Positions 1 to 11,417 of a stretch of DNA of 64,000 bases are shown piece by piece. Numbering within the stretch: position 1 is the stretch's first letter; every line of letters starts with the position of its first letter. The notes below the pieces were generated by a model. It saw only the letters and a list, made by a program, of their open reading frames with translations. It was not told the origin of the DNA and searched no databases. The DNA is taken from contig CM034546.1 in assembly GCA_020055645.1 (NCBI GenBank), positions 114,378,375 through 114,442,374 of the forward strand, read 5' to 3'. The translations under genes were made by a program, and so were the position numbers. Origin of the DNA: Tomocerus qinae (Eukaryota; Arthropoda; Collembola; Entomobryomorpha; Tomoceridae).

Positions 1-458
1 TCACAAACGAGATTACATTACTTGGAAAATATAGTTAAAATAAATTAAAATAAGTAGTCTATTGTATAAAAAAGGGTTTTGATCTGAATTGCATAACCAT
101 CTAAAGAAATGTAATTAATTATATATTATTTGATTATTTAGACACTTAATTTAAATAACTAAATAGAGAAACTCTCGAACTACATTTAGCATTACTTTCT
201 TTTTGAGCTAATAAATTTTGGAAAGCAATTTCTCGTGACTCAACGGCACAATACTAGCCAGCAGCCAGATGCATCCAATCTAATTTTTAATGTGTTAAGC
301 GCCTTAGTTATTTGTAGGATATAAGAATACTTAAATCTACTGTTTTTCAATAAATAAATGACCATGAAAATCTATTCCTCATGCCTCATTTCCATAAAGA
401 ACATACACAAACACAAAATTCAGATAATATTAAGCAATAAGATTGAAAAAACACATAC
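1..458. other. Nup153 intron or 3' region, no coding seen
   Basis: The sequence is downstream of the last recognised Nup153 donor on the minus strand. It is AT-rich and full of stops. No segment resembling the conserved basic C-terminus of Nup153 was found, so the final exon should lie outside the window. Confidence 0.5.
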
Positions 459-3400
459 AAAGTAGGTGTCCCAAACATTGACGCAGAAGTCAGTGGTTTA
501 TTTGTGGTGGCATTGGAACCGAAATTAAATGTTGCATTGGTACTGGGAACCTGTGCCCCAAATTGAAATGCTGGAGCCGGGCTGGATGCTGATGTATTTC
601 CAAAAACAAAAGGTGTCGGAGTAGCTACTGCAGTTGTGACAGGAGTAGAAATTGGAATTGATGGAGCAGGAAGTGTGCTAGAACTTCCTCCAAACAAGCT
701 ACTGGATTGCTGAGGCTTCATGGCGTCAAGAAAACTTCCCGTTTTGATTTCTGTGGGTTGTACTATAACAGCTTCACTTGGAGCCTTCATTTTGAGTTTA
801 GGCTCTGGAGCTGTATACTGAAAACTTGTATCAGTATTATCATCGCTGTGTTTTCTCTTTTGTTTAGGAGATTCTCCAGGCATTTCAGTTGCAGGCTTAC
901 TTCCCCCAAATATAGATTGCTTGGCAGGTTGTAAAGTATTTAAGGTAGAAGGGCTTCCTATGCTCCGTCCTCCAGTGAAAGGAGCAAAAGAGAATTTCTT
1001 CTGGGCATCTTTGTTTACCTTCAGAGGTCTCTTTGCATCACATGCTACAAAACATAACAGAAATTTAAATAATAAGTGGGCAAACAAAATAAGCAAACTA
1101 AGCAAAGAATTTTCTTACCAATACAATGGGTCACACTTTCTTTATTATTTGCTGGACAAATATCGCATTTCCACATAGTCTCCACTTCTTGGACATCGGA
1201 AGAAACTGATGAAATAGCAGTGCTACTAGTGGAAGGGAGAGTAAGTGCGGGAGCAGGAGTAGGCGTAGGCAAAGCTTTAAATTGAAACCCTGCAAATATA
1301 TTCGTTTTTTCTTTTTCGACATTTTCAGTTAACTTGTCAGTTTTAATTCCAAAAGCAGGTTTTCTGAAAAAAGAAGATACAAAATGAGTAAAGGGAATTT
1401 TTATTACTGCTAATGTTAACCACAAATTGTTGTACATACATTGATTCGGCCGATTGAGATTGTTTATCCAGAGAAAAAGTGGGAGTTGTGGTGGCTGTAA
1501 CAGCTGGGATTGTCGATCCAATTACTGTAGTACTCAACGCAGCATTGGTACTAGTCGTTGTCGGTGTTGTAGATGCAGCGAAACCAAATGTAAATTGAGG
1601 AGTAGTGGCAGCTGGCATTGTGGTAGCACCTGAAAAAGTTTCTGAAGAGCTATTAGGATTTTTCTCCGTGCAACATACACAATTACTGGCAGTTAACTCA
1701 TTCTGTACACAGCAAGTTGGGCACGTCCATCTAACAAATTAAATTAATTATTTTATTAAAATGTAATTATCAAAATGTAATTATTATCATAGCCACAATT
1801 ATTTAGATACAACTTTCATGGTGTAAAAACCATTTTATTCGACTTTGGCTCAAATAGCAAAATATGATCAATGTTATTTTTAAGAGTTGTTTTCGCCAAA
1901 GTGAAAGTTCTAAGGGGAAGTTTTTCTGTTGGCCATTTTTACGATAGTTTATAGTACAGGTTGCAGAAAGTTAAAGTCAAAATAATTTGGGTTTACGAAA
2001 TCAAGAAGACATTATTGAAATATTTCAATGGTCCAATAGTGACCATTTTTAACTTCATTTTCGATTTTTTGTTTTAACTATAAATGCAATCTATGCGTTA
2101 TCACTCCATGATAACGTCGTGGAATCTCAACTTTAAACTAGACATTAGAAACGAAAATATAATTTCATAATTTAAATGTATAAAAATGCAAATGCAAAAG
2201 ACACATTGTGCGATTTGTGTAAAAAAGGCAAGGAACATGTTTTTCACATGATTTTTGAATGTCTATAAGTATAAGAAAAAGATAGCAACACTAATAATAA
2301 TTAATGTAAAGTAGGTTAACTTGAGAAAAATGTGTTCATGATAATGGTCTTTTAGTGACAGAATTTCAAAACATTTCTCCTTTGGAAATTAATTATCTAT
2401 TGCTGTTAGAGGTTTCTCTCAAGAATGTCAAAGCTCAATTGAATATATATTTAAAATGAATTAATTTTTGTATTGAAAATATAACTTTGTAAAGGTTACG
2501 GTCAAAACAATAAACACACTTACTTTACTTAGAATTTCATTTATATAGAGAACTTTTAACCATCTGCAGCAATGCAACAAAGTTGAATTACACAGAAAAT
2601 CTACCAAATATGTGTTTCTCAAAATATCTGAACAAAAAATAAATATGTAGTTTGAATAAGATTATTTTTAAGACTGTTAAGGGCTTTGGTTTCGTGGGGT
2701 ATTTAATGTTAAATGAAAACCTTAACAAATATTCATTCTGACCGACCAATAGAAAAATTTTAGAGAATCTAAAATATTTCTCAACGAAAAGGTTAGGTAG
2801 ATATTTATAAATTTCTATTAATCTTCAACACAAGCAAAATTTTCTGTTTAAAGAACCAAAAGTTATTTTCATGTAGCAATACTATTGATTAGTTATTATT
2901 CTCACAAAAGTCATGAGATCTTCACCAAAATAAACAAAAATTTTAGTAATTTCAGTATCTGTAATTGTTTACTTTTTTGAAGCAGCTCCAAATCCAATCT
3001 TTAGTGGAGGTTCGCTTTCAGATTTTTTAACTTCAGCGGCTGGAGCAGGAGATGCACCAAAGGTAAACGTACTAAAACATTAAATATGTAATTAGGAATT
3101 ATATTCTCCCAACCCTAACATACTATAATATTAATATATATAAAATACTAGAATTTGTTATTCAGAATATCTAAACTAAAATAGTAAAACACACTTACGA
3201 AGGGGTACTTGTAGCAGAAAATGTGGAGTTTGAAGCAGTAGTTGAAATCCCGAATATAAAGGGCGGAGCGGGTGTACTTATAGCCGTAACGGGAACTGAG
3301 TCGACCTTTTTTGCGTTAGGATTTTTCTCAGAGCAACATACACAGGAAGGAGCATCTAGTGGATTTGGAACCATGCACGTGGGACATTTCCATTCAGATT

Positions 3401-5716
3401 TACTAAAAAAAATAATAAATCGGTATTAGATTATACCACATGATGCAAATACTCATATACGAAGACTCAAAAGACTTTATTATCTTTCAAACCTGCTGGC
3501 ACTGGGTAGTGTACCCAATACTGCTGGAGTTGCTGCTGCTGGCACTGGAGAAATAACTACGGGAGGTGTTGTTTTTGTTTTTTCTTTTGACAAACCAGGT
3601 TTCTTTTCATCACAGCAAACGCATGCTTCAACATCCTCTTTGTTGGGTACAAAGCATGTTGGACAATTCCATACCCTGTAATTAGAAGTTACACATTTAT
3701 TTGTCACATAAAAAAGAAAAAAATGTAGTTTACTTATAATTTCAACAAATAGTTTTGTGGGATAAGTGAACTAATGAATTTCCATGCATGTACAATTTAA
3801 GATTCTTGCTTACTTTTTTGGGAGTGCAGAACCATCCGTGGACTCTTCTTCAGAGTTATTTTCAACATTTTTATTTTTAGCCTCGACTGAATTTTTATCA
3901 TTTTCTTCTTTCCGAATAGCCATAGCGTCAATTACTTCCTCGGCGGACCAAGATGAACCAAAATTAAAGTCACTTTTTTCGTTTAAATTATTACTAGTGC
4001 CTAAATTATTCGAAATTGGAGGTTTCTTTAATGGTGCTGCATGCATCCTATTTAGATTACGACGAATCTTGCCTCCTCCAGTATGTTTTTCACTATCGTC
4101 GTATGTTACTGTCTCTAGGGGATTTCTACAAAATAATATTTTATTAAAATGTCTATTTTTTAAAACCGCCGAAAACATCAGCACAAAACCAACATCAAGA
4201 TGATCAAGATACTTGTAGTACAGCCATTATTATGAAATAAAAGTTGGTCCATAATATTTGGAACCATAGGCCAAAAATGGCAATGCCATCCAAAACAAAA
4301 GCTGTTGACTTTTTGATGAGTACACTACAAGTATCAACGATTAATTAAACATAATAACTTGCATATGCTCGGTGTTTGTCGCAGAATCCACTAATTTGGG
4401 TAAGCTTCTTAGAGTGACGTTATTACTGACAACAGGAGATGCCACAACTTTTGTAGACGATGGAACGAGGGGAGATCGAAGAATTGGCGGTCCGCCGTAA
4501 TCTATACTTCTTCTTAAATTTGTGAAAGACGGTTTCAGTGGCTCTAAAAGAGACATTGAGATTGTTCATTATTTAAATATGGTTTTAAAAAAAAAGGTAG
4601 AAACTGAAGCAAAGAAAACTAACTTATTGAATCGATGGGAACTTTTTGTGCATTTGCTACTGGAGTGGACATGCGGGCAAGTGTTTCAATTATTTTCTGA
4701 GCGGTCGTTGTTACATGTGGATCAGCATCCTCCTAAACAATAAAATAAAATAAAATAAATTTGAAAAGATTTCTGAAAGCTAATGTTTCTCAAAATGTAA
4801 ATGTAACCTGAATTTGCCGTTTGGCTCTTATTATCATTGGGGTCGAATGTTTCCGCGATGGACGCATGGAATACGGCCCGAATCTGTCTGAAGCTGATTT
4901 TTCGCTGTGTCGCAACGGCTTAGATAAGCTAGTATTGGACAGACTGCCATACGTTCTTTCCAAGCTTGAATCATTGAAACTGGTCGACGTAGAGCTTAAA
5001 TAATTTTCTGGAAATCAACACAAATATCGACACTTTTAAGAATGGCTTGAATAAGGTAAAAGTTAAAAATAATCCTAAAGTTATAAGACTGGAGGAAAAA
5101 ATTGGAAAATTGTTCACTTATAACTTATAGCTGATAGCTTCTTGCGAAAATAATTATTAAAAAAATTTTAGGTGCACCTCGACTAGTAGTAGTAGGATAC
5201 GAACAGCTGACAGCAAACAGCTTTGTTTGTTTAAAATAATTATAAATAACTAGTGATGGAACAAACTACTTTACCCAATGCGTTTACATTTGAAATCACG
5301 AATTAGAGAATAATTTCGCTAGCTGTAAAGGCTTACTTCAAACCCGAATTCATGAGATATTGCTTTCAAAAATGCATAAATATCGGGTAGGAAGATTAAT
5401 GGATAGTAATTAGTAATAATACAATAAAGATTTAGATAATGGTTCCAAAAATCTTAAAACTTTTATAATAGCATACATAAAGTAATGCAACATCTGAAAT
5501 CAGATGTGTTATTATCCCCATCACACAAACCCTACATCATCAAAAAAGTTGATAATACTTTGCTCTGCGATCAAAGTTTTTGACTTATGACTTACTTGAA
5601 TTTTGTGTTCCTAATAATCCACTCGTTTCAAAATCAGAATTCTCCATTCTCAGTTTTTTACTCGGCAATTGAGAATCTCCGGGTGATAAGTCATGCTTTT
5701 TTGATGTGCCTTGCAT
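459..5716 (-). CDS. Nup153: Nucleoporin Nup153-like, C-terminus off the window edge
   Basis: FG nucleoporin of the nuclear basket, acting in nucleocytoplasmic transport. Coding exons in transcript order: 5716-5596, 5007-4808, 4732-4624, 4543-4351, 4125-3814, 3675-3493, 3402-3199, 3071-2973, 1730-1440, 1363-1119, 1044-459. All junction phases agree, giving about 847 residues. Exon 3 carries the family motif around KIIETLARMSTPVANAQK. Four RanBP2-type zinc fingers (W-x-C-x2-C-x10-C-x2-C) begin at W314, W377, W475 and W635. FG, FxFG and GGRSIGSP-like low-complexity sequence follows, with FTFG, FVFG, FQFG and FNFG. The last donor (after 459) leaves two bases, so at least one more exon lies off the left edge. 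ATG at 5716 follows an in-frame TAA; the N-terminus is shorter than in vertebrates. The exon 4 donor is the least certain (4351 chosen for phase; a GT at 4357 breaks it). Confidence 0.9.
1731..2972 (-). other. Large intron of the Nup153-like gene
   Basis: This 1,242-bp intron between coding exons 8 and 9 is AT-rich and noncoding on both strands. No repeat, RNA or internal gene was recognised in it. The other introns of this gene are between about 70 and 600 bp. Confidence 0.7.
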
Positions 5717-5977
5717 CTTCAATTTTGCTATTTACTATTCGAATTCCCGACCTTTTTGTATATGTATAAAAAACGAAAAAAGCTTTTGGTTTTTTAGATG
5801 AAAAGCTTTAATTTTGCCTGAAAAAGAAAATAAAAATAGTATTTCATATTTCGTCACTTGTGTTTTATATAAAAAATAGAGAGTGGATAGTTGGAATCCA
5901 AATATTTCAAATAACACTTCAGTGACAATTTCCACCGGTAAACGTTTATTCTCTAAAGCTTTTGGCTGACGACTTAC

Positions 5978-6240
5978 CGCGTTTAGTTTTCAATCAGGAG
6001 TGCCCAGAATTTCAAATGAGCGTATATTTAAATATCCACTTCAATTTTTGTGAAATTCACAATTTTTATAGTTCTACTTAGCTGGAGCTTCGTGAAGTCG
6101 ATCTTTTTCAGTTATTTTTTGCTGTGCATGAATTATTAATGAACTTTTGAAAATTGACTGCGCTTGTAAAATTGAAATTGAAGTGATGCGGCATGGCATT
6201 CCATAAGCTGAAATTTAAACGTGCTATTCCAAAGCACAGG
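5978..6240 (-). promoter_or_regulatory. Candidate 5' noncoding exon and promoter area of Nup153
   Basis: On the minus strand a strong donor (GCG then GTAAGT) lies at 5978/5977, upstream of the first coding exon at 5716. The stretch before it contains only short frames ended by stops, as expected for a 5' untranslated exon. The exon start and the transcription start are not visible. This is inference from the splice motif alone. Confidence 0.3.
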
Positions 6241-6550
6241 GTTTAGATTCACTGTACGTAGTAGGTAGCTTTAGCTTTACCCATTGCAATCTCATTATAT
6301 ATAACAGTGCATTACATACTGAATTAATATTATGAGCATATATTTAGAAATTAAACTAAAAACGTTGAAACGGATATATTTTGAAATATTTTATTAACAG
6401 CACTGGTGGCCTAGTATGATATAGTTGCTAAATTATTAATACCCACCGCCCACCAATCTAAAAAAATACTTAGAAGTTAGTTTCGTAGCAGAAGAGACGA
6501 AGTTTTATATGGATGCCGTACCCGTTAGAGTAATATTATCCTCTATTGAT

Positions 6551-6795
6551 ATGCTGAACAAGCACGTATGCAGAACTGAGTTTCGGAGGGGGCTAGATTT
6601 CCAATAGATATTTTAAGAAAATTTTTGGCGTTTTTTGAAGGAAATGAGTCAGAAATGGCCTAAAAATGGCAAATAATCGCGCGGAGCGCGAATTTTTTTG
6701 CTATTTTAAGAAAAAAGTTCCCTTTTTCTTGGATTTCGGGGGGGGGGGGGCTTCAGCCCGTAAAGCCCATCCCTAAATACGTCCTTGATGCTGAA
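6551..6795 (+). mobile_element. hAT-like MITE, copy 1, with 8-bp target duplication
   Basis: The element occupies 6559-6787 (229 bp). It starts CAAGCACGTAT and ends ATACGTCCTTG, an imperfect 11-bp inverted repeat. It is flanked on both sides by ATGCTGAA (6551-6558 and 6788-6795), an 8-bp target duplication typical of hAT-type insertions. It has no ORF. Inside are a short CG palindrome (CGCGCGGAGCGCG) and a run of G. A second copy in the opposite orientation lies at 47782-48011 with its own 8-bp duplication, which fixes the boundaries independently. The superfamily assignment rests only on duplication length. Confidence 0.88.
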
Positions 6796-7268
6796 TGTTT
6801 ACATATCTTGCATTTTTTTGTGTGACATCAAGACATATGCATTGGAATTAAGTTGCGTTACCGTCTGGACTGAAGTGATATGTATTTATGCATATCTTGT
6901 ACTGTTAGGAAATAAAGAGAGCCGAAACGCAATAGTTTCATAATGATTAATAATACACTATTTCCAAAAATCTCGACTCCTAAGCTATAAGTACATTATT
7001 CTTTTAAAATGAAGACCATTTGAATATAACGAATGTAGCGAATCGGATACCATAAAAACGAATTAGGCCTAGCTTAGCTAATTGTTCCAAGTTCGTATAA
7101 TTTGGCCTAAGTTCGTCTAAATAGGCCTAAGGTGTGCTTTGTTAACATGGGTTTAAGTTGGGGTATAATGGGACAAAATTGAAAATATAGACGTCCTAGG
7201 ACAAGCATACCTATATCCGATGTGGACAATTCATCTATAACATAATAAGTAAGTTAGTATGCTGTAAG

Positions 7269-7390
7269 CAAGCACGTATTTAGTAGGGGGCGGGTGGGCG
7301 CAGCCCCTAAATCCGAGAAAAAGAGTAATTTTTTTCTCAAAAATGGCCTAAAATTGCAAAATTTTTTCGTGCTTCGCGCGGATATGACTT
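7269..7390 (-). mobile_element. Truncated relative of the hAT-like MITE
   Basis: Starting with CAAGCACGTAT at 7269, this segment matches the reverse complement of the right end of the MITE at 6559-6787: the same terminal motif, the GGG/GCAGCCCC stretch, AAATCCGAGAAAAAG, AAATGGCCTAAAA and a TTCG-rich palindrome. The similarity fades after about 7390 and no second terminus or target duplication was found, so the copy is probably broken. Confidence 0.65.
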
Positions 7391-9127
7391 ATTCTTGAAA
7401 TCGGATTCATTACCTGTCAAAAACGATGTCTTTACTTAATTTACAGCATTTACGGCATATACGGCATGCCGTACATAAAATCAATTTACGGTGCCGACTT
7501 TATACTCTGGTATGCGGGCTGGGCTGACTGATGGAATTGGCTTGCTGGTTGCTGATTGATACTACTTGGGTGAGATTATAGTAAAAAATCTCTATTTCTA
7601 CTGAGATTACTCGCTCTGGTCTTAAATACTAAGGAATATGACGTAAATGGAGTGCGTAGAAAATGCATGATAGTATAATTTGATTAACGAAATGGGAACT
7701 TGTCAGCAAGTACTCTACAATAAGACAATGATAAAGCTATTTTTATTTCCGGAAATGAAAAATCAGGATATTTAGAGAACGAATATATTACAATTTATTT
7801 TATTTACGAAATTTACAGATCTACAATGTAAAATTATTAAGGTTGATAATAATAACACTCACTCACTTATAACACTGGGATTAGAATTTGTTTTTCTTGA
7901 TGCAAGACAGTACCTAAATATTAATCGCTGTTGACTGTCAACTGTATTAGTGTCAGTGTCTTGGATGGATGTCATTTTCATTCGAGAGAGTTTCCAAAAC
8001 TATTCATATGTCATGAAAAGTACAATGGAGCACAAATGCATTTTTACACAAAGATGGAAAGAAGTATAATGAAACCATGAAAGTGAATCATTTTCGCCAT
8101 AATTCCAATGTATAGTAATGAAAGGAAAGAAGATGATTTTAAAATTTGCATTTAGGTAGGTTACTTACAATTATTAGTACGTAGTAAGTATTAATCGAGG
8201 GCTATTTATTACTACCTGTCTAATAATATTGTTCAGTAACAATTAAATAGAATTTTTTAAGCATATTATAGCTAATGTAATGTCCATGAATGAAACGTCC
8301 TATTGTTTTCTTTATTTCTTCCGTCGGTATAAAAAAGCTCAGTTTTGATAGCGTATTTGAATTTCTATAATTATGTATCATCATATTAAATACACTGTAG
8401 TCTGTTCACTGTTCATCAGTTTTGTAAACACAATCGTTTAAAGTTGTATTTTGTAAAATGAACCAAATCTTCCGTTCCGTACTTATATGTACTTATACAT
8501 TAAACTATAAACAAGTCAACTAAAAACGCGTAATATTAATTGCTATAATTTTACACATGGTGATACAACTATTAGGTATATATCTACTTATAATAATTAT
8601 TATCCTTAACTTATGTAGTAGGTATATTATAATCTAAAGTCCTATACTACATTTTCGCATTTATACTCACAATTTCAGTTACAGAAGTAACTCGATGACT
8701 TAAAACTACATACTCTTTCATTGATTGGATTTGTTTCCATTTTGACTACGTAGCAATGTAATCTACATAATCTATGTCAATATTCTCTATACTTATGTTG
8801 TATACATTCCTTTGCTAAAATGTAACTGAAATGCTATATTTTAGTTCAAAAGTCATGTTTATGTATCTAAATGCAGATGCTTAGCTATCATTTCGTCAAC
8901 TTATCTATTTAACTACATAATTCTCTTTTCTCCCGTACTAAACTGCACCCACCAAAGTGTACTTTATTTTTTAGCGTCATCAAATTGGCTTGGCGCGGTT
9001 TAATTTGCAATTAAATCTATATTTTATACGTTTTTTGAGTCTATATGTACTTTTCACAACTTTCTTTGTGACTTATGAACGTGCTATATGTGTTAAAGCT
9101 GTAATTTTGTGATTTCTGCCTGAAAAA

Positions 9128-9199
9128 ATTGATTTCCCTCTCGTTCTCGTTTTATATAGCTATGAATGTGAGCGAGAGTGAGAGGTTCTTATAATCAAT
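9128..9199 (+). ncRNA. miRNA-like hairpin (candidate only)
   Basis: Arms 9138-9152 and 9170-9184 pair over 15 positions, including four G-T wobbles, around a 17-base loop. A second stem segment (ATTGATT at 9128-9134 with AATCAAT at 9193-9199) closes it beyond an internal loop. Length and shape fit a precursor microRNA. No known seed was recognised and expression is unknown. Confidence 0.25.
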
Positions 9200-11203
9200 C
9201 ACCATAATGCTGTAAAAACTACTTTAAAACTATTGCAGATGCTTTCTTCGGATATCCAATCTTGTACGATTACATTTTGCTTAGTAGATTGTAAGTAGTC
9301 ATTGTTGAACAGACAGATATAGAGCTGACATTTTGGGTAGATATACGTGGATGTTGTTATTTGTGGTATAAATATTTTTTCATGGTCAGTTATTAGGTTT
9401 TATCTCCTCAATCTCCATTTTATAACAATAATGTACACTAGAAGTAAAATTACATTTACACAAACTATGTGCTGTATACTAGGATTAGTACATACATCGT
9501 ATATCGCATCTATATAGATACAATTTTTGTTGGTAGACCAATAACAAAACCCCTTTGTGTGTGAGTACCTTGTTATCATCATCATTTAGTGTCAACAGAT
9601 ATCAGTTTCAGTTTCAATTTCCTTAGTTTTACATTATAACAATTTATTCTCTATAGGTACATTACATAATATGTATTTCATCATACTTTATTTGTGTTTT
9701 AACCTATACTATATTGTTGGTAGTATAATAAGTACATAAATCTAGTAATTATTTATGATATGATTTTTATAATTTACTTCATTCCTATTTTTTTATAAAA
9801 TCAAATCTACTACTACTACTGAGCAATAGTTTTTAAAAAGCTATTTTCACCTTTTTTTTATTAATTCGACTACGGATTATATTTATAAGTATTGTATTTC
9901 GACTTCTTTTACATTGGATTGTGGAAATATCATTTTTTTTAACTTTTTAAATTTACTTTTCAACTTGTGACTTGTAGTGCCCTTCTATTTTATTTAAAGA
10001 TCTGATCTGATCCTTCTTGTATTGCATGAAAGTCCCACACTCTATATTTGTTTCCCCACCACACAGCCATACTTGAGTAAAAGATTCTTCGAAACTATAT
10101 AGTACAAACTGTATCTTCAGATCATTTTAGTATTAATTTGTTATTATTGTAGAAATATGTAAATCATTTCTTAATTTCATATAATGCTGGAACATTTAAA
10201 CAAAATACAATTTATAGGGCGAAATGGTCAGAAAAACAGAACAAGGACTGTATAGTATACTTTATTCTGTATTATTACACTAATAGTTAAATCCTATATG
10301 TGATTCCTTTTGTACACAAATGAAATATACAAACAACATGAGTAAAGATATGAATGCGTCGAGTTTTAGAACAGATACGGAGGTTGGTTTGGATGAACAA
10401 GATTCGACCTTTGGCATCAATATATCAGATAGACAGTACAATTTACCAGTACAAGTACAACACTGAGTTTCTTTTTGTGCTAGATTAAAATTTCAAAGAT
10501 AGAGATGGGAGTTGGGGTACAAGTAAGGATTAATTTTAATTAACATCACCTCACTTGGACATTTTTTTTAAAGTCTCATTTAAATCAGTGAATATTTGCG
10601 GTAATAGTTTCCATCCCTTTTATGAGTTGTTAATAGTTGTTTTTAGTGACGACAATACGACAATCAATATGAGGGTTTACCATAGAAAACTCTCTCTCTG
10701 TGTTCTCTATACAAAAATATTCCGCGATGGTAATAAACTTTGCTTTCATCTCTTATAACTGCTTTGTATGTAGGTAGGTTTATAACATTGATTTTGGCCT
10801 CGGACTAGAATACTTTTACTGTTTTCCATACAGCGTTTCCTGCTTTTTCCAATTTTCTGTTCATGGTGGTGGCTTTTTATCTCTATATCGTAAGTAACTC
10901 CCGGATTTCCTAAATACTACTCCGTTTACATGGGGCCACCTAAAATCAACAAAAACTTACATCAGTCCCTTTCCCTTGCTTTCCTTTTACCAAATTATTT
11001 ATCGCAATGCAATAAAGCTCAAGAGATTCATTTTAGTATCGTAGATTCTTAAATGTAGGGAATTTGAAAATAGCATATTATACAAAATACTACCACATTA
11101 TGTCAAATACAGTTACAATATAATAATAATGCAAAGGCACAGAAAACATTACGAGTGAAATTATACAGAAACAGTTGGACTAAGTCACAGACAAAATAAA
11201 TTC

Positions 11204-11260
11204 CCATTTTCTCAGGAGAAAGTCATTTTCTCAGAATTACTACTTTCTCCAAGAAAATGG
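11204..11260 (-). other. Strong hairpin 3' of the CELF gene
   Basis: CCATTTTCTCAGGAGAAAG (11204-11222) is almost fully complementary to CTTTCTCCAAGAAAATGG (11243-11260), with a 20-base loop. It lies 158-214 bases past the CELF stop codon on that gene's strand, so it may be in the 3' UTR or just beyond the cleavage site. Confidence 0.55.
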
Positions 11261-11417
11261 ACAAGTATTTTCTCATGATAAATATTTATTTGCTGTGCTG
11301 GAAAATATTCAATCATCATGCATTATTTAAAAGATGATAGTACTATGAAAAAATGTCGGTCTATAAGGGGATGAAATTACCATGCGTGAGTATATGGTGA
11401 TTAGAAGAGAATATAGT

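Larger units (their letters stand above)
6796..11417. other. Intergenic region between Nup153 and CELF
   Basis: Apart from the truncated MITE at 7269-7390 and two hairpins (9128-9199 and 11204-11260), this stretch is AT-rich with only short random frames. No splice-compatible exon chain or RNA gene was recognised. The right part should contain the 3' UTR of the CELF gene; a candidate polyadenylation signal on the minus strand (AATAAA) is at 11290-11285, about 130 bases past the stop. Confidence 0.5.

Noticed and set aside
7440-7500. TACGGCATGCCGTA palindrome with nearby TTACGGCAT repeats
   Set aside because: Short, single and without flanking structure; not enough to call an element or binding site.
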